Positions 29,002 through 39,262 of a stretch of DNA of 64,000 nt are shown in pieces. A program made the position numbers and the translations under genes. Numbering within the stretch: the first letter of the stretch is position 1; each line of letters begins with the position of its first letter. Source of the DNA: Wolbachia endosymbiont of Armadillidium arcangelii (GTDB lineage: Bacteria > Pseudomonadota > Alphaproteobacteria > Rickettsiales > Anaplasmataceae); the NCBI RefSeq assembly GCF_040207875.1, contig NZ_CP157942.1, positions 1,054,001 through 1,118,000 on the forward strand, in the 5' to 3' direction. Below the pieces are notes generated by a model that was given only the letters and a program-made list of their open reading frames with translations, had not been told where the DNA came from and did no database searches.

Positions 29002-30576
29002 CACTGCCATTAAGTTAAGGGAAAGAGAAGTTAAGATTGGACAAAAAATTTGAAGCGATTGATAATTATGGTAAATACTAGGGTGAATTTTTAAGAAAAG
29101 GGAGTCTGAAAAGTGCAAGTTATTTAAAAAAGTAATAATTGCAGGTTATTTTGCAAAGAATGTACTAATGCAATGATACTGAAAAGATATCTTGAATTTA
29201 AAACACATGTTTTCTAGCTCTTTTCTGGTAGTTGAGTGAACGAATATCAGATATCTTATGACGATCAACTCTTCTCCCTTTTCTTACCACTAAAGTGTTC
29301 ATCAAAAATAACTGTGATAGTCGATCCATAATGCAGTCTATGTCTGACTCTGTAGAAAAAATATCAAAGGCTAAGTTTTTAATCGCATTAAATGAGACAG
29401 ATTTATTGATGCTTTTTTTTAGTTTACTATTCTGTGCGCTCAATGTCTCTTCATCATCTTCTATCATGATACTTTCTAGATTACTGATGAAGATAGTTGA
29501 CCAAAAATCCTACTTGATAGTTTCAATACTTTTTCCTGTGAAATTCTCTAAATTTAATCTTCCCTTCAGCCTAGAAAAAAATGTTTCTACTCCCCAGCGC
29601 AAGTAATATAATCTCTCAAACTCTTCGACTGTAAAACTTTGCTCATCTAACAGAGATGTTACTAACACTTCAACTTCTCCAGAAGAAAGTATTATTTTGA
29701 CTAACCTGAATTTCATCTCATCAGGTAATCCTAGCTTTCGTAGCTGTCTTGCTACTTTAATAGGTGCGGTAGACACTACCACCATACTAGATGGGCTTTC
29801 CGGCTTAAACATAGCGTTTATTTCATTGAAAGACGAACTTGGACAGCGAATTATATAATTGATTTTCCTTCCTGTAAGCTCAGCAAGAAATCGATAAGAT
29901 ACGTATCCTCTATCACAGATTAACAAATCGTCTGATTTTATGGATTCAAGCATACCGATCGCTAAATCAACCTCATAGCTGTCACCTCTACTTAGCACAG
30001 ATTTTATTGCAATATTATTTAGCACATCGTAGCAAACTTCAAAGGTTGCACTTGTATAGTCTTCAAATCTCTGGATTCCATTCCATACTGCTCTTGAGCC
30101 AAACTCGCCTATTATTTTGTCGCTCTTTGGCAGAATCAGTATTGAAGCATCAAATGCAAGTACTCTGAAGCCATGGTGGGTTTTAAATTCCTGATCTTGG
30201 TAGTATAGGGAAACTATATCATCATTTAACTCTGAAAACGCAGTATGCTTTAGCTTCTTTCTTGCTTGAGTAAATGCACTTGCCGTAATTGTGTAATCTT
30301 TTCTTGTATGCAGAACAAACTCATTAAGCATTACTTGTAATGACTTTACACTCTTTCTAAAAATCAGGAGAAATACATTAATGAAGGGCAGCTTTCTTTT
30401 TCGTGAGAAGTCTTTTGAGGATGCTCTGTGTGCGTTTATAAAGTTTAAACTCATCAATTTATTTTTTATAAACATGATTATTCTTTTTTTTACTCATGTC
30501 ATTACTTCTTTTAATTTGTGGATCTTACCTGATTTTACAATACAGTCCATCACTTTCCCTTAACTTAATGGCAGTG
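29002..30576 (-). mobile_element. IS4-family element, copy 2 (complete, inside the intron)
   Basis: 1575 bases with terminal repeats CACTGCCATTAAGTTAAGGG and complement. The 10-base target duplication GGAACAATTT lies at 28992-29001 and 30577-30586, within the RT gene. Being flanked by a perfect repeat it is a simple, recent transposition. Confidence 0.97.
29198..30475 (-). pseudogene. IS4-family transposase, copy 2, one nonsense codon
   Basis: Identical to the 425-residue transposase of copies 1 and 3 except that the CAG of ETIKQDFW is TAG (29510-29512 on this strand). The first 321 residues, including the D-D and Y-R-E-K residues, would be made without the last 104. The element inserted before or after this change; either way it is now probably inactive by itself. 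Confidence 0.93.
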
Positions 30577-31885
30577 GGAACAATTTCTCCTTTACTTGCT
30601 TGTATTGCATTACATGGATTAGAAAGTCATATTAAAAAAGCATTAGTATGTGAACTTTTTCAATACGCCAAAAGGAAATATGGTAGCAAGGCATCACGTA
30701 CAGTAGCACAACAATCAATAAGTGTAATTGCTTACGCCGATGATTTTGCGGTCCTACATGAAAGTAAAGAAATCATTCTTAAGGCAAGGATAATAGTCGA
30801 GGAATGGCTAAAAACCATTGGACTAGGATTAAAAATGTCAAAGACAAAGATTTCTCACACTTTAAATGGAGAAGAACCAGGATTCAATTTTCTTGGATTT
30901 TCTATAAGACATTATCCAACAAGAAGTAGTAAGAAAGGTTACAAGTTATTAATGAAACCAAGTCAAGAATCTATAAAACAGCATAAATTCACTATTAAAC
31001 ATAAGCTTAAAGGATTGCGTGGAGCAACGCAAGAAGCAGTAATAAAAGAACTTAATCCTATAGTTAGAGGGTGGAGTCAATATTATATGTTAGTAGTTTC
31101 TAGGAAAACCTTTGAATTAATGAGTGATATAGTGCATAGAAACCTTTGGAAATGGGCAGTCCGTAGACATCCAAACAAAGGTAAATGCTGGATTAAGAGG
31201 AAATACTTTAATAAGTATAAAAATGACAACTGGAGATTTATGGCAAGTAACAAGATTCATCTTATTAGACACAGCGATCATGCTATCAAACGGCATGTCA
31301 AAGTGAAAGGAACTAAATCGCCATATGATGGGGATTGGATCTATTGGGGTAATCGTTTAAGGAAGATTCCAGATAAGCCACCAAGGGTAACAAAATTAAT
31401 GAAGTTGCAACAAGGTAAATGTGCTCAATGTCAACTTTGGTTTAAAAGTGATGACGTCCTAGAGATACACCATAAAGACCTTAATAGACGCAATAATATG
31501 AGCAAAAATTTATCCTTGCTGCATGGACATTGTCATGATGAAGTACATAGGAGGTGTGCATGAAAAGCACCAAATTAGAGAGAAGCCGGATGATGGGTAA
31601 ACTATCAAGTCCGGTTTTGAAGTCGAGTGAAGAAGGGCAACCTTCTCACTTAGATAACAGATTATCTCTTTTGAAAAGGAAAAGCTGAACAACAAAGTAT
31701 TCGGTTTATATGAGGAAAGCTTAGATTTAGATTTGCTTGATGAGCGAGCAAAAAATGCTTTAGTTTATATGAACCCTAATGAACTTGTGGTTGTTCTTGA
31801 CGTACAATAGGAGTAGACTTCTTGCATAACCATTATTTAGATATAGCTTGATGAATTAAATAATATAGTTAATAATTACATTAAT

Positions 31886-31914
31886 TTGACATGTCATTAA
31901 AATACTATTAAACT
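31886..31914 (+). promoter_or_regulatory. Promoter-like TTGACA-17-TAAACT
   Basis: A consensus -35 (TTGACA, 31886-31891), a 17-base spacer and TAAACT stand 33 bases before the ATG of the coiled-coil gene, with an AGGGAG ribosome site in between. Confidence 0.5.
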
Positions 31915-31946
31915 GTATGTACAAAACGATGAATTAGGGAGTTTTA

Positions 31947-33098
31947 ATGTTGAGCAATATTATAGAATCTGACACGAAAGCATTAGCTAAGGTATTCAGT
32001 AACAAAGAATTTTATAGACCAGTTGATGGTAACAAAAAAGATTATAAAACTTACCTAGCAGATATAGTTTCAGAGGATCTACGTAAAGTAGTTTTACCAA
32101 AAGAAATAATACCTAATCAGGTTACCTTGAATGTCTTCGCTTTTGCTTATAGGAAAGACTCTTCAATTTTACCTATTTTGTTAAAGTATTTTACTTATAA
32201 AAATTTACTAAAAGAAGCAAAAGGAGACCTGGATAAGATAAATCAAAAGTTGCAAGGTGTAATGGATGAGGAGCTAAAAAAGCTGCAAGACGAGCAGAAG
32301 CTATTGCGCAAAGAGACATCTGAGTTATCTGGTAAAGAAGTGGATGTTAAACAGGGTAAAGTACTTGTTACAAAGAGTGAAAAAATAACCGAAATTTCAT
32401 CTAAGGTCGAGAAAATTAAATTATGCAAAGAAAACATCAAAAACCTTCTCAACGGTGATAAAGTAAAATTAAGGTTTTATCCACCCCAGTATTTCTCTAT
32501 ACTAAATAGTGGGCTTATAGAGATAATCGAAAAAAAACTAACAGCTTATGTTAAGGATGACACTAATATTGAGAATATATATCAAAGTCTTAATAATAAA
32601 GCAAAAAAGATTATAATATCAGGAAATATAAAAATAGCATTACAGACTTCTTCCTTGCTCGTTTTCCTCCCTGTATTCACGTTATCTATATTTACTCCAC
32701 TTCTTGCTCAAATGCTTGCAGGGCCTAGTCAACTCCAGCGCGATATGTTCTATTTTTTTCATGCATTACTCACTACCAATTCTGCCACCAACTGTTGCTA
32801 CACTACTTGCACTGGCAAGTGTGGTTTATTTAGTACAGAGGTACTATGAGCAAAGTTTTGTGAAGGAAATACAAGACTTTATAAAAGGACCAAAGCGTGC
32901 AGAGGATGAAAAGGAATTAGAATCAAAAGTAGAACCAAAAATAAGTAATTTAATAGATTTTTCTGATCATCATGAAATAGGAACCCTTCAGCACCACCAT
33001 ATGAAAATGAGCAATTGGAGGATCCTTTAGGAAAATTGTTAGCACAAAGCAATGGAAGTATTGATCCTATTCTGCATGGAGGAATCAGTTGTGTGTGA
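31947..33098 (+). pseudogene. Coiled-coil membrane protein gene with two frameshifts
   Basis: No family recognised. The first frame (to about 32770) encodes an N-terminal region, a coiled coil at residues 90-170 rich in K/E (DEELKKLQDEQKLLRKETSE) and a hydrophobic segment LLVFLPVFTLSIFTPLLAQM. After a shift the second frame carries a second membrane helix, PTVATLLALASVVYLVQRYY, then EDEKELESKVEPKISNLIDF. A second shift near 32983 opens NPSAPPYENEQLEDPLGKLL and ends CV at 33098. Each shifted part remains strongly coding, so inactivation is recent or frameshifting is used. The product would be about 383 residues. Confidence 0.65.
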
Positions 33099-33237
33099 AG
33101 CCATATTTAAAATTTTCAATGTTGCTTTCCTGGGTGGCTTTATTGCATAGCTAGTGCTGGTTTAATGAAGGAAAAAAGCTTTAAAATGTATGGTACTAAC
33201 ACATTTTGCTGTAAGATAGGCATCTTTCAAACAAGTA

Positions 33238-34553
33238 TAACTTATGCCACAAAAAATGAGAGTAAGTAACCAAAGAGAATATTGTAAGTTAAAAATATGT
33301 TATAAAACGAACAAGAGGGAAAGATAACCCTACTCACTATAGGAATAGAACTATCACGGGCATGTGCGACCGAAGGAAAATTGGTATTACAACCGTCGTT
33401 ATCAAGGTACACTAGCCCATCTCTCGATACGTTTGAATAATTGTGTGGTATGCACCCATTTACAATCTTAAATTAATAAAACTACCGAGGTTATCATGAT
33501 TACATCTTATCAAAATTTTATTGGCATTGACATCGGAAAATTCAAAAATGTTGTTGCAGTTCACAAGCAGAAGAATGCTGTCGAATTTGACAATAATACT
33601 TCTGGTTGGCAACAATTATGTCAAAAGTTCTCAGATATCTTACCTAATTCTTTAGTGACTTTAGAAAACACAGGAAAATTGGTTTGTCGAATTTTCTTAT
33701 TGACAAGAATATCACAGTACATCGAGCTAATACCCGCAAAGTAAAAAGTTTTATTTTATCTCACGGAACTTTAGCAAAATCCGATAAATCAGATGCGATG
33801 GCTCTTGCTCAATATGCGCCATAGAACTCTCTCTCTATTTGCACCTACGTCAAAAGAACAATCAACTCTAGCTGCACTTTGTCAACGTCGTTACGCAAAT
33901 GAGAACTCAGGAAAAATGTAGACTGGAAGCACCTGAAAACGACCATATAAGGGAAAGTTGTCAAAAAACTATTGAATTCTTTAATAGCCAAATAGATGAA
34001 ATACTATACGAAAAATCATTGATGAAAGCCGTGAGTTACAACAACGTCAAAAAATCCTTAAAACAGTTCCTGAAAAGTTATCACAAGATTTTCTGTATTT
34101 AATACCAGAGCTTGGTTACTTAAACAGAAGAGAAGTAGCAAGTCTTGCCGGAGTAGCACCTCATCCTAAGGAAAGTGGTAAAGCTGTTGGTTACCGAAGG
34201 TAGTAGAAGTAATAAAGCTCTTTATATCAGCCATGGCTGCAGCAAAATCGAAATCTGTACTTGGTGGCTTTTATTCTAAACTTATTGAAGATCGTAAGCT
34301 CTAATGCGTAAAATTATAGTAATTGCTAATGCAAGACTTAAAGAAGCAATTAATTTACACAGCAGTAACTGACAATGAATATTGTGAATAACACACAAAC
34401 TTAAAGTACTTATTCATTAGCTTAAGCAGGCAATAGCTGTTTGACATAAAATTCTATTCCTATGACGAATGGGTTTTTATTACCTGCATGATTGGGCAAA
34501 GTTGCAAAATTATGTCAATAAAAAAATTTATAAAAAACGTAGTTGATACCACA
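33238..34553 (+). mobile_element. IS110 element type a, copy 3 (decayed)
   Basis: A plus-strand copy with 5' non-coding segment 33250-33495, transposase pieces from MITSYQNFIGIDIGKFKNVV (33496) through VASLAGVAPHPKESGKAVGY, and the right end TAGTTGATACC near 34553. It shares the ENTGK frameshift junction with copy 1. The DNA beyond its 5' end (33130-33238) is about 75 percent similar to that beyond the 5' end of copy 1 (10140-10260). Confidence 0.75.
33300..33495 (+). ncRNA. Candidate bridge RNA region of IS110 type a, copy 3
   Basis: Upstream non-coding segment almost identical to copy 1: GGGCATGTG and CACTAGCCC can pair around CGACCG and GTTATCAAGGTACA. It is conserved as a non-coding block although the transposase behind it is broken. 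Confidence 0.45.
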
Positions 34554-34560
34554 ATATATT

Positions 34561-35055
34561 TTATAAAAGATGACTATTACCGACATCTTCAGTCTTTGCA
34601 TCACTAAACTTACTTGCCACTTTATCAACAGCCCAGATGACAGCACTAACAGCATAACTCAAAACTGTGTTAACAAAGTTAGCTAATAGATGACTATGGC
34701 CCCATGCCTTATTTGACAACATGCACGAATAATCTATCAACGATTTTGTATTGTTCTTAAGATTAAAATTATCTGTTGCTTTCGCTAACCCTTTTGTCGG
34801 CCAATATGATAGATACGCCAATGCTAGATACAAAGGTTGTAGAACTACATTAGCTAATGTAAAAGCAATATTATGAGTTACAGAAGAAATTAGTAAATTA
34901 CCAAAAGCTACATTCTTCACTGGTCCAACAACACTGTTGATGAGGTGAACGGATTTATAGAAACTATTTTTTGGAACTTCGTTACCTATAACGCTTTCGG
35001 TAGGGGTAATTCCCAATTCAGCATATCCCTTAAATTTGCTATATAAACTTGACAT
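34561..35055 (-). CDS. Small membrane protein of unknown function
   Basis: 164 residues starting MSSLYSKFKGYAELGITPTE. Three hydrophobic stretches are visible: NVAFGNLLISSVTHNIAFTL, VVLQPLYLALAYLSYWP and ANFVNTVLSYAVSAVIWAVD, so it is probably an inner-membrane protein with a short acidic C-terminal tail (DAKTEDVGNSHLL). I know no characterised family. It is divergent from sodB, with about 125 bases between the two starts. Confidence 0.6.
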   Translation of the reverse strand: MSSLYSKFKGYAELGITPTESVIGNEVPKNSFYKSVHLINSVVGPVKNVAFGNLLISSVTHNIAFTLANVVLQPLYLALAYLSYWPTKGLAKATDNFNLKNNTKSLIDYSCMLSNKAWGHSHLLANFVNTVLSYAVSAVIWAVDKVASKFSDAKTEDVGNSHLL

Positions 35056-35182
35056 ATTACTCCTCTAAAAATAAAAATATAATTACCTCATTAGTATAAC
35101 TTATTTTAGAATAACTGCAATACTAAATTATGTGTTGCGCAAAAGCACATATTACCATACCATCGGAAATAAAGAGGTCAGC

Positions 35183-35791
35183 ATGAGTTTTACTTTACCT
35201 GAGTTGCCATATGATAAAGCAGCTTTAGAGCCTTATATATCTGCAAATACATTGAATTTTCATTATGACAAGCACCATAAGGGGTATTTAAATAAGCTTA
35301 ACGAGCTGGTTAAAAATACTGACCATCAACATATGGGAATTGAGGAATTAGTAACGAAAGTTCATAGCCATAGTGACAAAGTTCCTACATTTAACAACGC
35401 AGCACAAGTTTGGAATCACACTTTTTATTGGAATTCAATGAAGAAGGACGGTGGTGGTAAGCCTAAAGATGATGGTTTTTTGGCAAAAAAAATTCAAGAT
35501 GATATCGGTGGTTTTGATAAATTTTGTGAAGAATTTTCAAATTGTGGAATAGGCCAATTTGGTAGTGGATGGGTATGGTTAGTGCTTGAAAAAGGAAAGC
35601 TCAAAATTACTAAAACTCCAAATGCGGATTTGCCGCTAATTTATGATCAGGTACCACTGCTTACTATGGATGTGTGGGAGCATGCATACTATTTAGATTG
35701 TCAAAATCGCAGAATTGACTACATAAAAGTTTTTCTTGATCATTTGATCAATTGGGATTTTGCAGAAGAGAATTTAACAAAGAATATATAA
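35183..35791 (+). CDS. sodB: Superoxide dismutase [Fe/Mn]
   Basis: Converts superoxide to peroxide and oxygen in the cytosol. 202 residues from MSFTLPELPYDKAALEPY. Metal ligands: His in NTLNFHYDKHHKGYLN, His in AAQVWNHTFYWNSM, and Asp/His in LLTMDVWEHAYYLDCQNRR. The sequence GIGQFGSGWVWLV is of the iron type. A longer frame from 35132 has no ribosome site, while AAAGAGGTC lies before the chosen ATG. The M16 peptidase gene starts one base after its stop. Confidence 0.95.
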   Translation: MSFTLPELPYDKAALEPYISANTLNFHYDKHHKGYLNKLNELVKNTDHQHMGIEELVTKVHSHSDKVPTFNNAAQVWNHTFYWNSMKKDGGGKPKDDGFLAKKIQDDIGGFDKFCEEFSNCGIGQFGSGWVWLVLEKGKLKITKTPNADLPLIYDQVPLLTMDVWEHAYYLDCQNRRIDYIKVFLDHLINWDFAEENLTKNI

Positions 35792-35792
35792 G

Positions 35793-37064
35793 ATGAACGT
35801 TCCACAGGTAACAAAACTAGATAACGGTCTGCGCGTAATAACTGAGCGGGTGCATGACGTTGATTCCGTAGCTTTAAATATACGGGTTGGTGTTGGCAGT
35901 AGAGCTGAAAGTGCAAAGCAAAATGGAATATCTCATTTCTTAGAGCACATGGCTTTCAAAGGAACGAAAACGAGAACTGCATTTGAAATTGCGAAAGCTT
36001 TTGACGACATAGGTGGAGCTTTTAATGCCTGCACCGGTAGGGAAAGCACCAGTTACTATGCGAAGGTTCTCAAAAAGGATATTAAAACTGGGATAGATAT
36101 ATTAATAGATATATTAATAAATTCTATATTTCCAGAAGATGAATTGGAACGTGAAAAGGGTGTTGTAATACAAGAGATTTTTCAAACCAATGATTCACCG
36201 AGTGATATCATTTTCGATAAATATTTTGAAGTAGCTTATAAAGATCAACCATTTGGTAGGTCAATCTTGGGTACGCAAGATACTGTCAAATCTTTTACTC
36301 GAGCGAATCTAGATAACTACATAAATCAGCATTACTTTGGTGAAAATATTATATTTGCTGTTGCAGGAAATGTTGAGCATGAGGAAGTTGTTCAATTAAT
36401 CAGAGACTTTCTCTCAAAGATTCATTCAAAAGAGCTAAAAAAAAGCCAGAATGCAAGTTATACCGGTGGCGAATATCTAGAGCATCGTAAATTAGATCAA
36501 GTACATTTATTAATTGGGCTACCTAGCGTTTCTCGTGATGATAATAAATATCATACATTTAAAGTGCTTGATTCTATACTAGGAAGTGGCATGTCATCAC
36601 GCCTGTTTCAGGAAGTAAGAGAAAAGCAGGGGCTTGCTTACTCCATTTACTCATTCAACTCTAGCTATGCTGATACGGGAATGCTTTCCATTTTTGCTGG
36701 TACAGATAGTAGTAATCTAGATAAGCTTTTAAAATCCATAACGACAGAACTAAAGAAATTGTCCACGGATGATCTGAAGGAAGAAGAAGTAAATAGAGTA
36801 AAAGAACGAGTAAAATCCCAAATTTTAATGTCACGCGAAAGTGTTAGCTCACGTGCTGAAACGTTAGGATACTACTACGGTCACTATAATAAATACATCA
36901 GTAAAAATGAATTAATAGAAAAAATTAGTGCAGTTACCACTGCTAACGTAAAAAAAGCAGCAAAAGAATTGTTATCTCAGCATGAAAAAACCACTATAGC
37001 TGCAATTGGAGAAATTAAATCATTGCCAAGTTACGATAAAGTGGTTTCTATGCTTAGAGACTAG
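35793..37064 (+). CDS. M16-family zinc metallopeptidase (processing-peptidase-like)
   Basis: 423 residues, of the alphaproteobacterial family related to mitochondrial processing peptidase beta. The inverted zinc motif HFLEH is at residues 48-52 (GISHFLEHMAFKGT) and the distal Glu is in EREKGVVIQEI (residue 128). The second, inactive half contains LIGLPSVSRDD and SRLFQEVREKQGLAYSIYSF, the R/Y motif. A 9-base duplication GATATATTAATA gives the ILIDILI repeat. Tight coupling with sodB suggests one transcript. Confidence 0.93.
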   Translation: MNVPQVTKLDNGLRVITERVHDVDSVALNIRVGVGSRAESAKQNGISHFLEHMAFKGTKTRTAFEIAKAFDDIGGAFNACTGRESTSYYAKVLKKDIKTGIDILIDILINSIFPEDELEREKGVVIQEIFQTNDSPSDIIFDKYFEVAYKDQPFGRSILGTQDTVKSFTRANLDNYINQHYFGENIIFAVAGNVEHEEVVQLIRDFLSKIHSKELKKSQNASYTGGEYLEHRKLDQVHLLIGLPSVSRDDNKYHTFKVLDSILGSGMSSRLFQEVREKQGLAYSIYSFNSSYADTGMLSIFAGTDSSNLDKLLKSITTELKKLSTDDLKEEEVNRVKERVKSQILMSRESVSSRAETLGYYYGHYNKYISKNELIEKISAVTTANVKKAAKELLSQHEKTTIAAIGEIKSLPSYDKVVSMLRD

Positions 37065-37337
37065 GTGTATAACTAATAATGTAAAGGATATTTGTTCAGA
37101 TGCATGACTAATGTGCAAATATATGAAACCAGTGCTTCTTTTCTTGTAATTCAACTAGTCTCTTTGGTGTCATTCCAGCGCGTGACACTGGAATTCAGAT
37201 TAGGCACTAACATGGAGGCGCTCTACAATGTTTTTTGTACAAAAGAACTGGGTGCCAGTGTCAAGAGCACTGGCCATTTGCCCCTACATTTTTGTCTATC
37301 TTATTTTGCCACCCTGCTGCTCAAAGCTTAGTGTACT
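37065..37337. repeat. Gene-free stretch with Wolbachia palindrome
   Basis: ATTCCAG at 37172-37178 and CTGGAAT at 37188-37194 form the palindrome core around CGCGTGACA. Bases 37294-37318 match 5463-5486 on the other strand. The open frame through here reads through the repeats and is not taken as a gene. Confidence 0.6.
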
Positions 37338-37640
37338 TTAATTATGTTGCTTATGCTTACTAAAAAGTTCAATGAATGGTTGCAGAATACTTTCTATAAA
37401 AAGTTTGCTTTCTGGTTCATCGCGCATACTACTAATCACTTTATTGAAAGTTTTCTCGCTGTCTCATAAAAATAAATAGCTTTCTACTGATTGCACAACA
37501 GATAAGGCAGTCAAAATTCCTCCTATCATTAGACAAGAAGCTATAACAGGTACAGTACCCACTGCAATTCCAGTTGCGATTAATGATAAACCGACTAAGA
37601 GTGTAACGGCTGAGACGCAAAACGCTATTTGATGTTTTTC
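37338..37640 (-). pseudogene. C-terminal fragment of an unknown membrane protein
   Basis: The minus strand reads KHQIAFCVSAVTLLVGLSLI, ATGIAVGTVPVIASCLMIGG, ILTALSVVQSVESYLFL, a stop, then DSEKTFNKVISSMRDEPESK and LFIESILQPFIELFSKHK to a stop at 37338. Two membrane helices with small residues resemble other Wolbachia membrane proteins. The IS110 type b element begins at 37645, and the 5' part is not found on the other side of it. Confidence 0.5.
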
Positions 37641-37650
37641 TTTATTTCTC

Positions 37651-38983
37651 CTAAGAAACTCCTTGAACTAACTCATCTTTTTTTACCAGGATATAGCCAA
37701 ATTCAGAAGCTTTTTTACTCAGATTTTTCATAACCCTGTTTTGATAAAGTTTTTCGTAAGAATCAATTCCTTTTTCGACATACTCTTGTCCATACTTTAG
37801 CATATTATAAAAGATACATGCTAATTTCCTTGCCATAGCAGTGATCGCTTTTGGAGCTCCCAGTCGTTTTTTCCACTTTCTGCATTGTGAACCAAGAGCA
37901 GTATTACTTTTTGATACACATTGTGCAGCAAGCCGTAAGGCATTTGCAGCACGATTTACGACTTTACAAGTTTTCGTGCTAAACACTTTCTCTCCAGTGA
38001 TTTTATTACCAGGACTCAGCCCCAACCAAGACGAAAATGTTGGCCATTTGTTATGGTTGATACCAGTCTCTGAGATTATGGTCTGTATACTTAGTACACT
38101 GAATCCTGGATCTAGTAAAATCTATCCCGATAACCCGGTATAATTCTTCATGCAAATTAAAGTTTGGATCATTTTTTTGCTTGCCTTGTGCTTTACTTGT
38201 TGATTTGCTCTCATCAGATTTTGTTTCAAATGTTTTATAGTAGCTTTCAACGCTTCTATCACATTCCTTTATTTGTTCCTGGAAAAAAGTATATGCTTCA
38301 TATTCTTGCTTAAGTGTAAACAAGTGTTCCTCTCTGTAGTCATCGGTTAATGCCTTTACAATAGTAGATTTATCATTTCTTATTCGTCCATCCCTTAATT
38401 CAGCTAATTTTTCAGGATCTCTTTCACCTTCAATTATCGCTTCAATAATCCTAATACCTGTTACACCGTTAATATCACTAATTGCCTTATGTAACTGAAT
38501 GTTCATCTGAATTAATGCCTTTTGCATGCGTTGAGTGTGTGTACTTGCGCTTCTGATTAGATTATTACGTTGTCTGACGTAGCCACGCAGTACGCAAATT
38601 TGATCATCTGGTCTAAATGATCCTTGGAGCAGTCCATAGCTATGTAACTGTTGCAACCACTGGCAATCTTGAACATCAGATTTTCTACCAGGTACATTTT
38701 TAATATGCCGCGCGTTTACTAATTTTACTTCAAATCCATATGATTCAAGTATTTGAAATAAAGGAATCCAATATACTCCCGTTGATTCCATAGCTACCGT
38801 TTTAATTTCACACTTCTTCAACCATTTTGCTAAGTTATGCAGATCCACTGTAAAACAACCAAACTTTTGGATATGTTGCTCATCTCTTCCTTCTGGAACA
38901 CATACATAATGTACAGATGAGCCAATGTCTATTCCTGCCGCATTAGGGTTCATTACTTCCAACTTATTTTTTACTTTTGCCAT
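37651..38983 (-). pseudogene. IS110-family transposase type b, one frameshift
   Basis: The first part (38051-38983, 310 residues) has MNPNAAGIDIGSSVHYVCVP (Asp), TVAMESTGVYWIPLFQ (Glu), GRKSDVQDCQWLQQLHSYGL (Asp-Asp) and a coiled middle. The second part (37651-38025) has GLSPGNKITGEKVFSTKTCK (serine region) and LGAPKAITAMARKLACIFYN. Between them, the sequence FSVLSIQTIISETGINHNKW is found in the second frame, so one single shift near 38110 splits the gene. The same shift is present in copy 2. Confidence 0.85.
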
Positions 38984-39262
38984 TTTATACCTTTAGTATA
39001 TAATTTATCATTGAAGAAGCGCTTCAGCTTGAGACGGTAAAATTAAGGCACTCTCCTAAACGAGGTAGTCTGAATAGACTCCATCAATGGTTTAACCGTC
39101 ACCTTCAAAACCATGCTAACCAACGGGCACTGTGACACCATTGGGATATCGGTCATAACTGCAGAAGTGCTTCCTACGCAATTATACCAACAAATTACTA
39201 AAAACTTAAATTAGGGAGTTTCTTTTTGGTTTGACAGGTTTTGCCTGTTCGATGCTAGCCAG
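38984..39262 (-). ncRNA. Candidate bridge RNA region of IS110 type b, copy 1
   Basis: 280 non-coding bases upstream of the transposase. Pairing segments: AAGCGCTTCAGC (39017-39028) with GCAGAAGTGCTT (39171-39182) as an outer stem, GACGGT with ACCGTC inside it, and an AGTCT..AGACT hairpin at the centre. The same stems occur in copy 2 and, with changed loop bases, in the old copy at 25030-25298. Confidence 0.5.

Larger units (their letters stand above)
28281..31563 (+). pseudogene. ltrA: Group II intron reverse transcriptase/maturase, split by an IS4 insertion
   Basis: The ATG at 28281 begins MSSSEYVVSQQKVRYKWNE. RT motifs: TAGIDG (RT0/1), RRVWVPKSGKPLEYRPLGIP (RT1), FGFRPGRSCHDAI (RT2), LDADISGCFDNINH (RT3), then the IS, then QGGTISPLLACIALHGLE rejoined across the 10-base repeat (RT4), VIAYADDFAVL (RT5, catalytic YADD) and the X/maturase region. 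A C-terminal HNH nuclease is present: CAQCQLWFKSDDVLEIHHKD..CHDEVH. Apart from the insertion both halves are open, so splicing now depends on another maturase. Confidence 0.93.
27762..31658 (+). mobile_element. Group II intron (with an IS4 element inside)
   Basis: The 5' end GTGCGATCCGAAAG fits the GUGYG consensus. Domain V lies at about 31583-31618: AGCCGGA pairs with TCCGGTT, the AGC triad is present, and a GTAA tetraloop closes the tip. Domain VI follows (31621-31658): AGAAGG/CCTTCT and AGTG/CACT stems with an unpaired A at 31652, seven bases from the 3' end ...GATAAC, as expected for the branch point. Without the IS and one target repeat the intron is about 2.3 kb, a normal size for an RT-encoding intron. 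Confidence 0.85.
27626..31810 (+). pseudogene. ftsB: FtsB/DivIC-like septum protein gene interrupted by a group II intron
   Basis: Exon 1 (27626-27761) encodes a single membrane helix, CLSIALLISSLILYFSI, and the start of a coiled coil, FKKEINYNKLLL. Exon 2 (31659-31810) continues in frame as IISFEKEKLNNKVFGLYEES and DERAKNALVYMNPNELVVVL, the FtsB/DivIC family ending (ERAR..LG.V.P.E). Removing 27762-31658 restores one frame of about 95 codons, the usual family length. The start is probably TTG at 27626, because an in-frame stop lies 12 bases upstream. FtsB acts with FtsL/FtsQ in division. The gene works only if the intron still splices. Confidence 0.7.

Noticed and set aside
29295..29606. 103-residue frame antisense to the IS4 transposase (also at 17544 and 49053)
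   Set aside because: It is present only because the transposase is repeated; no ribosome site or independent conservation.
37092..37331. 79-residue plus-strand open frame after the M16 gene
   Set aside because: It reads straight through a Wolbachia palindrome and a second repeat, has no ribosome site and no family pattern.
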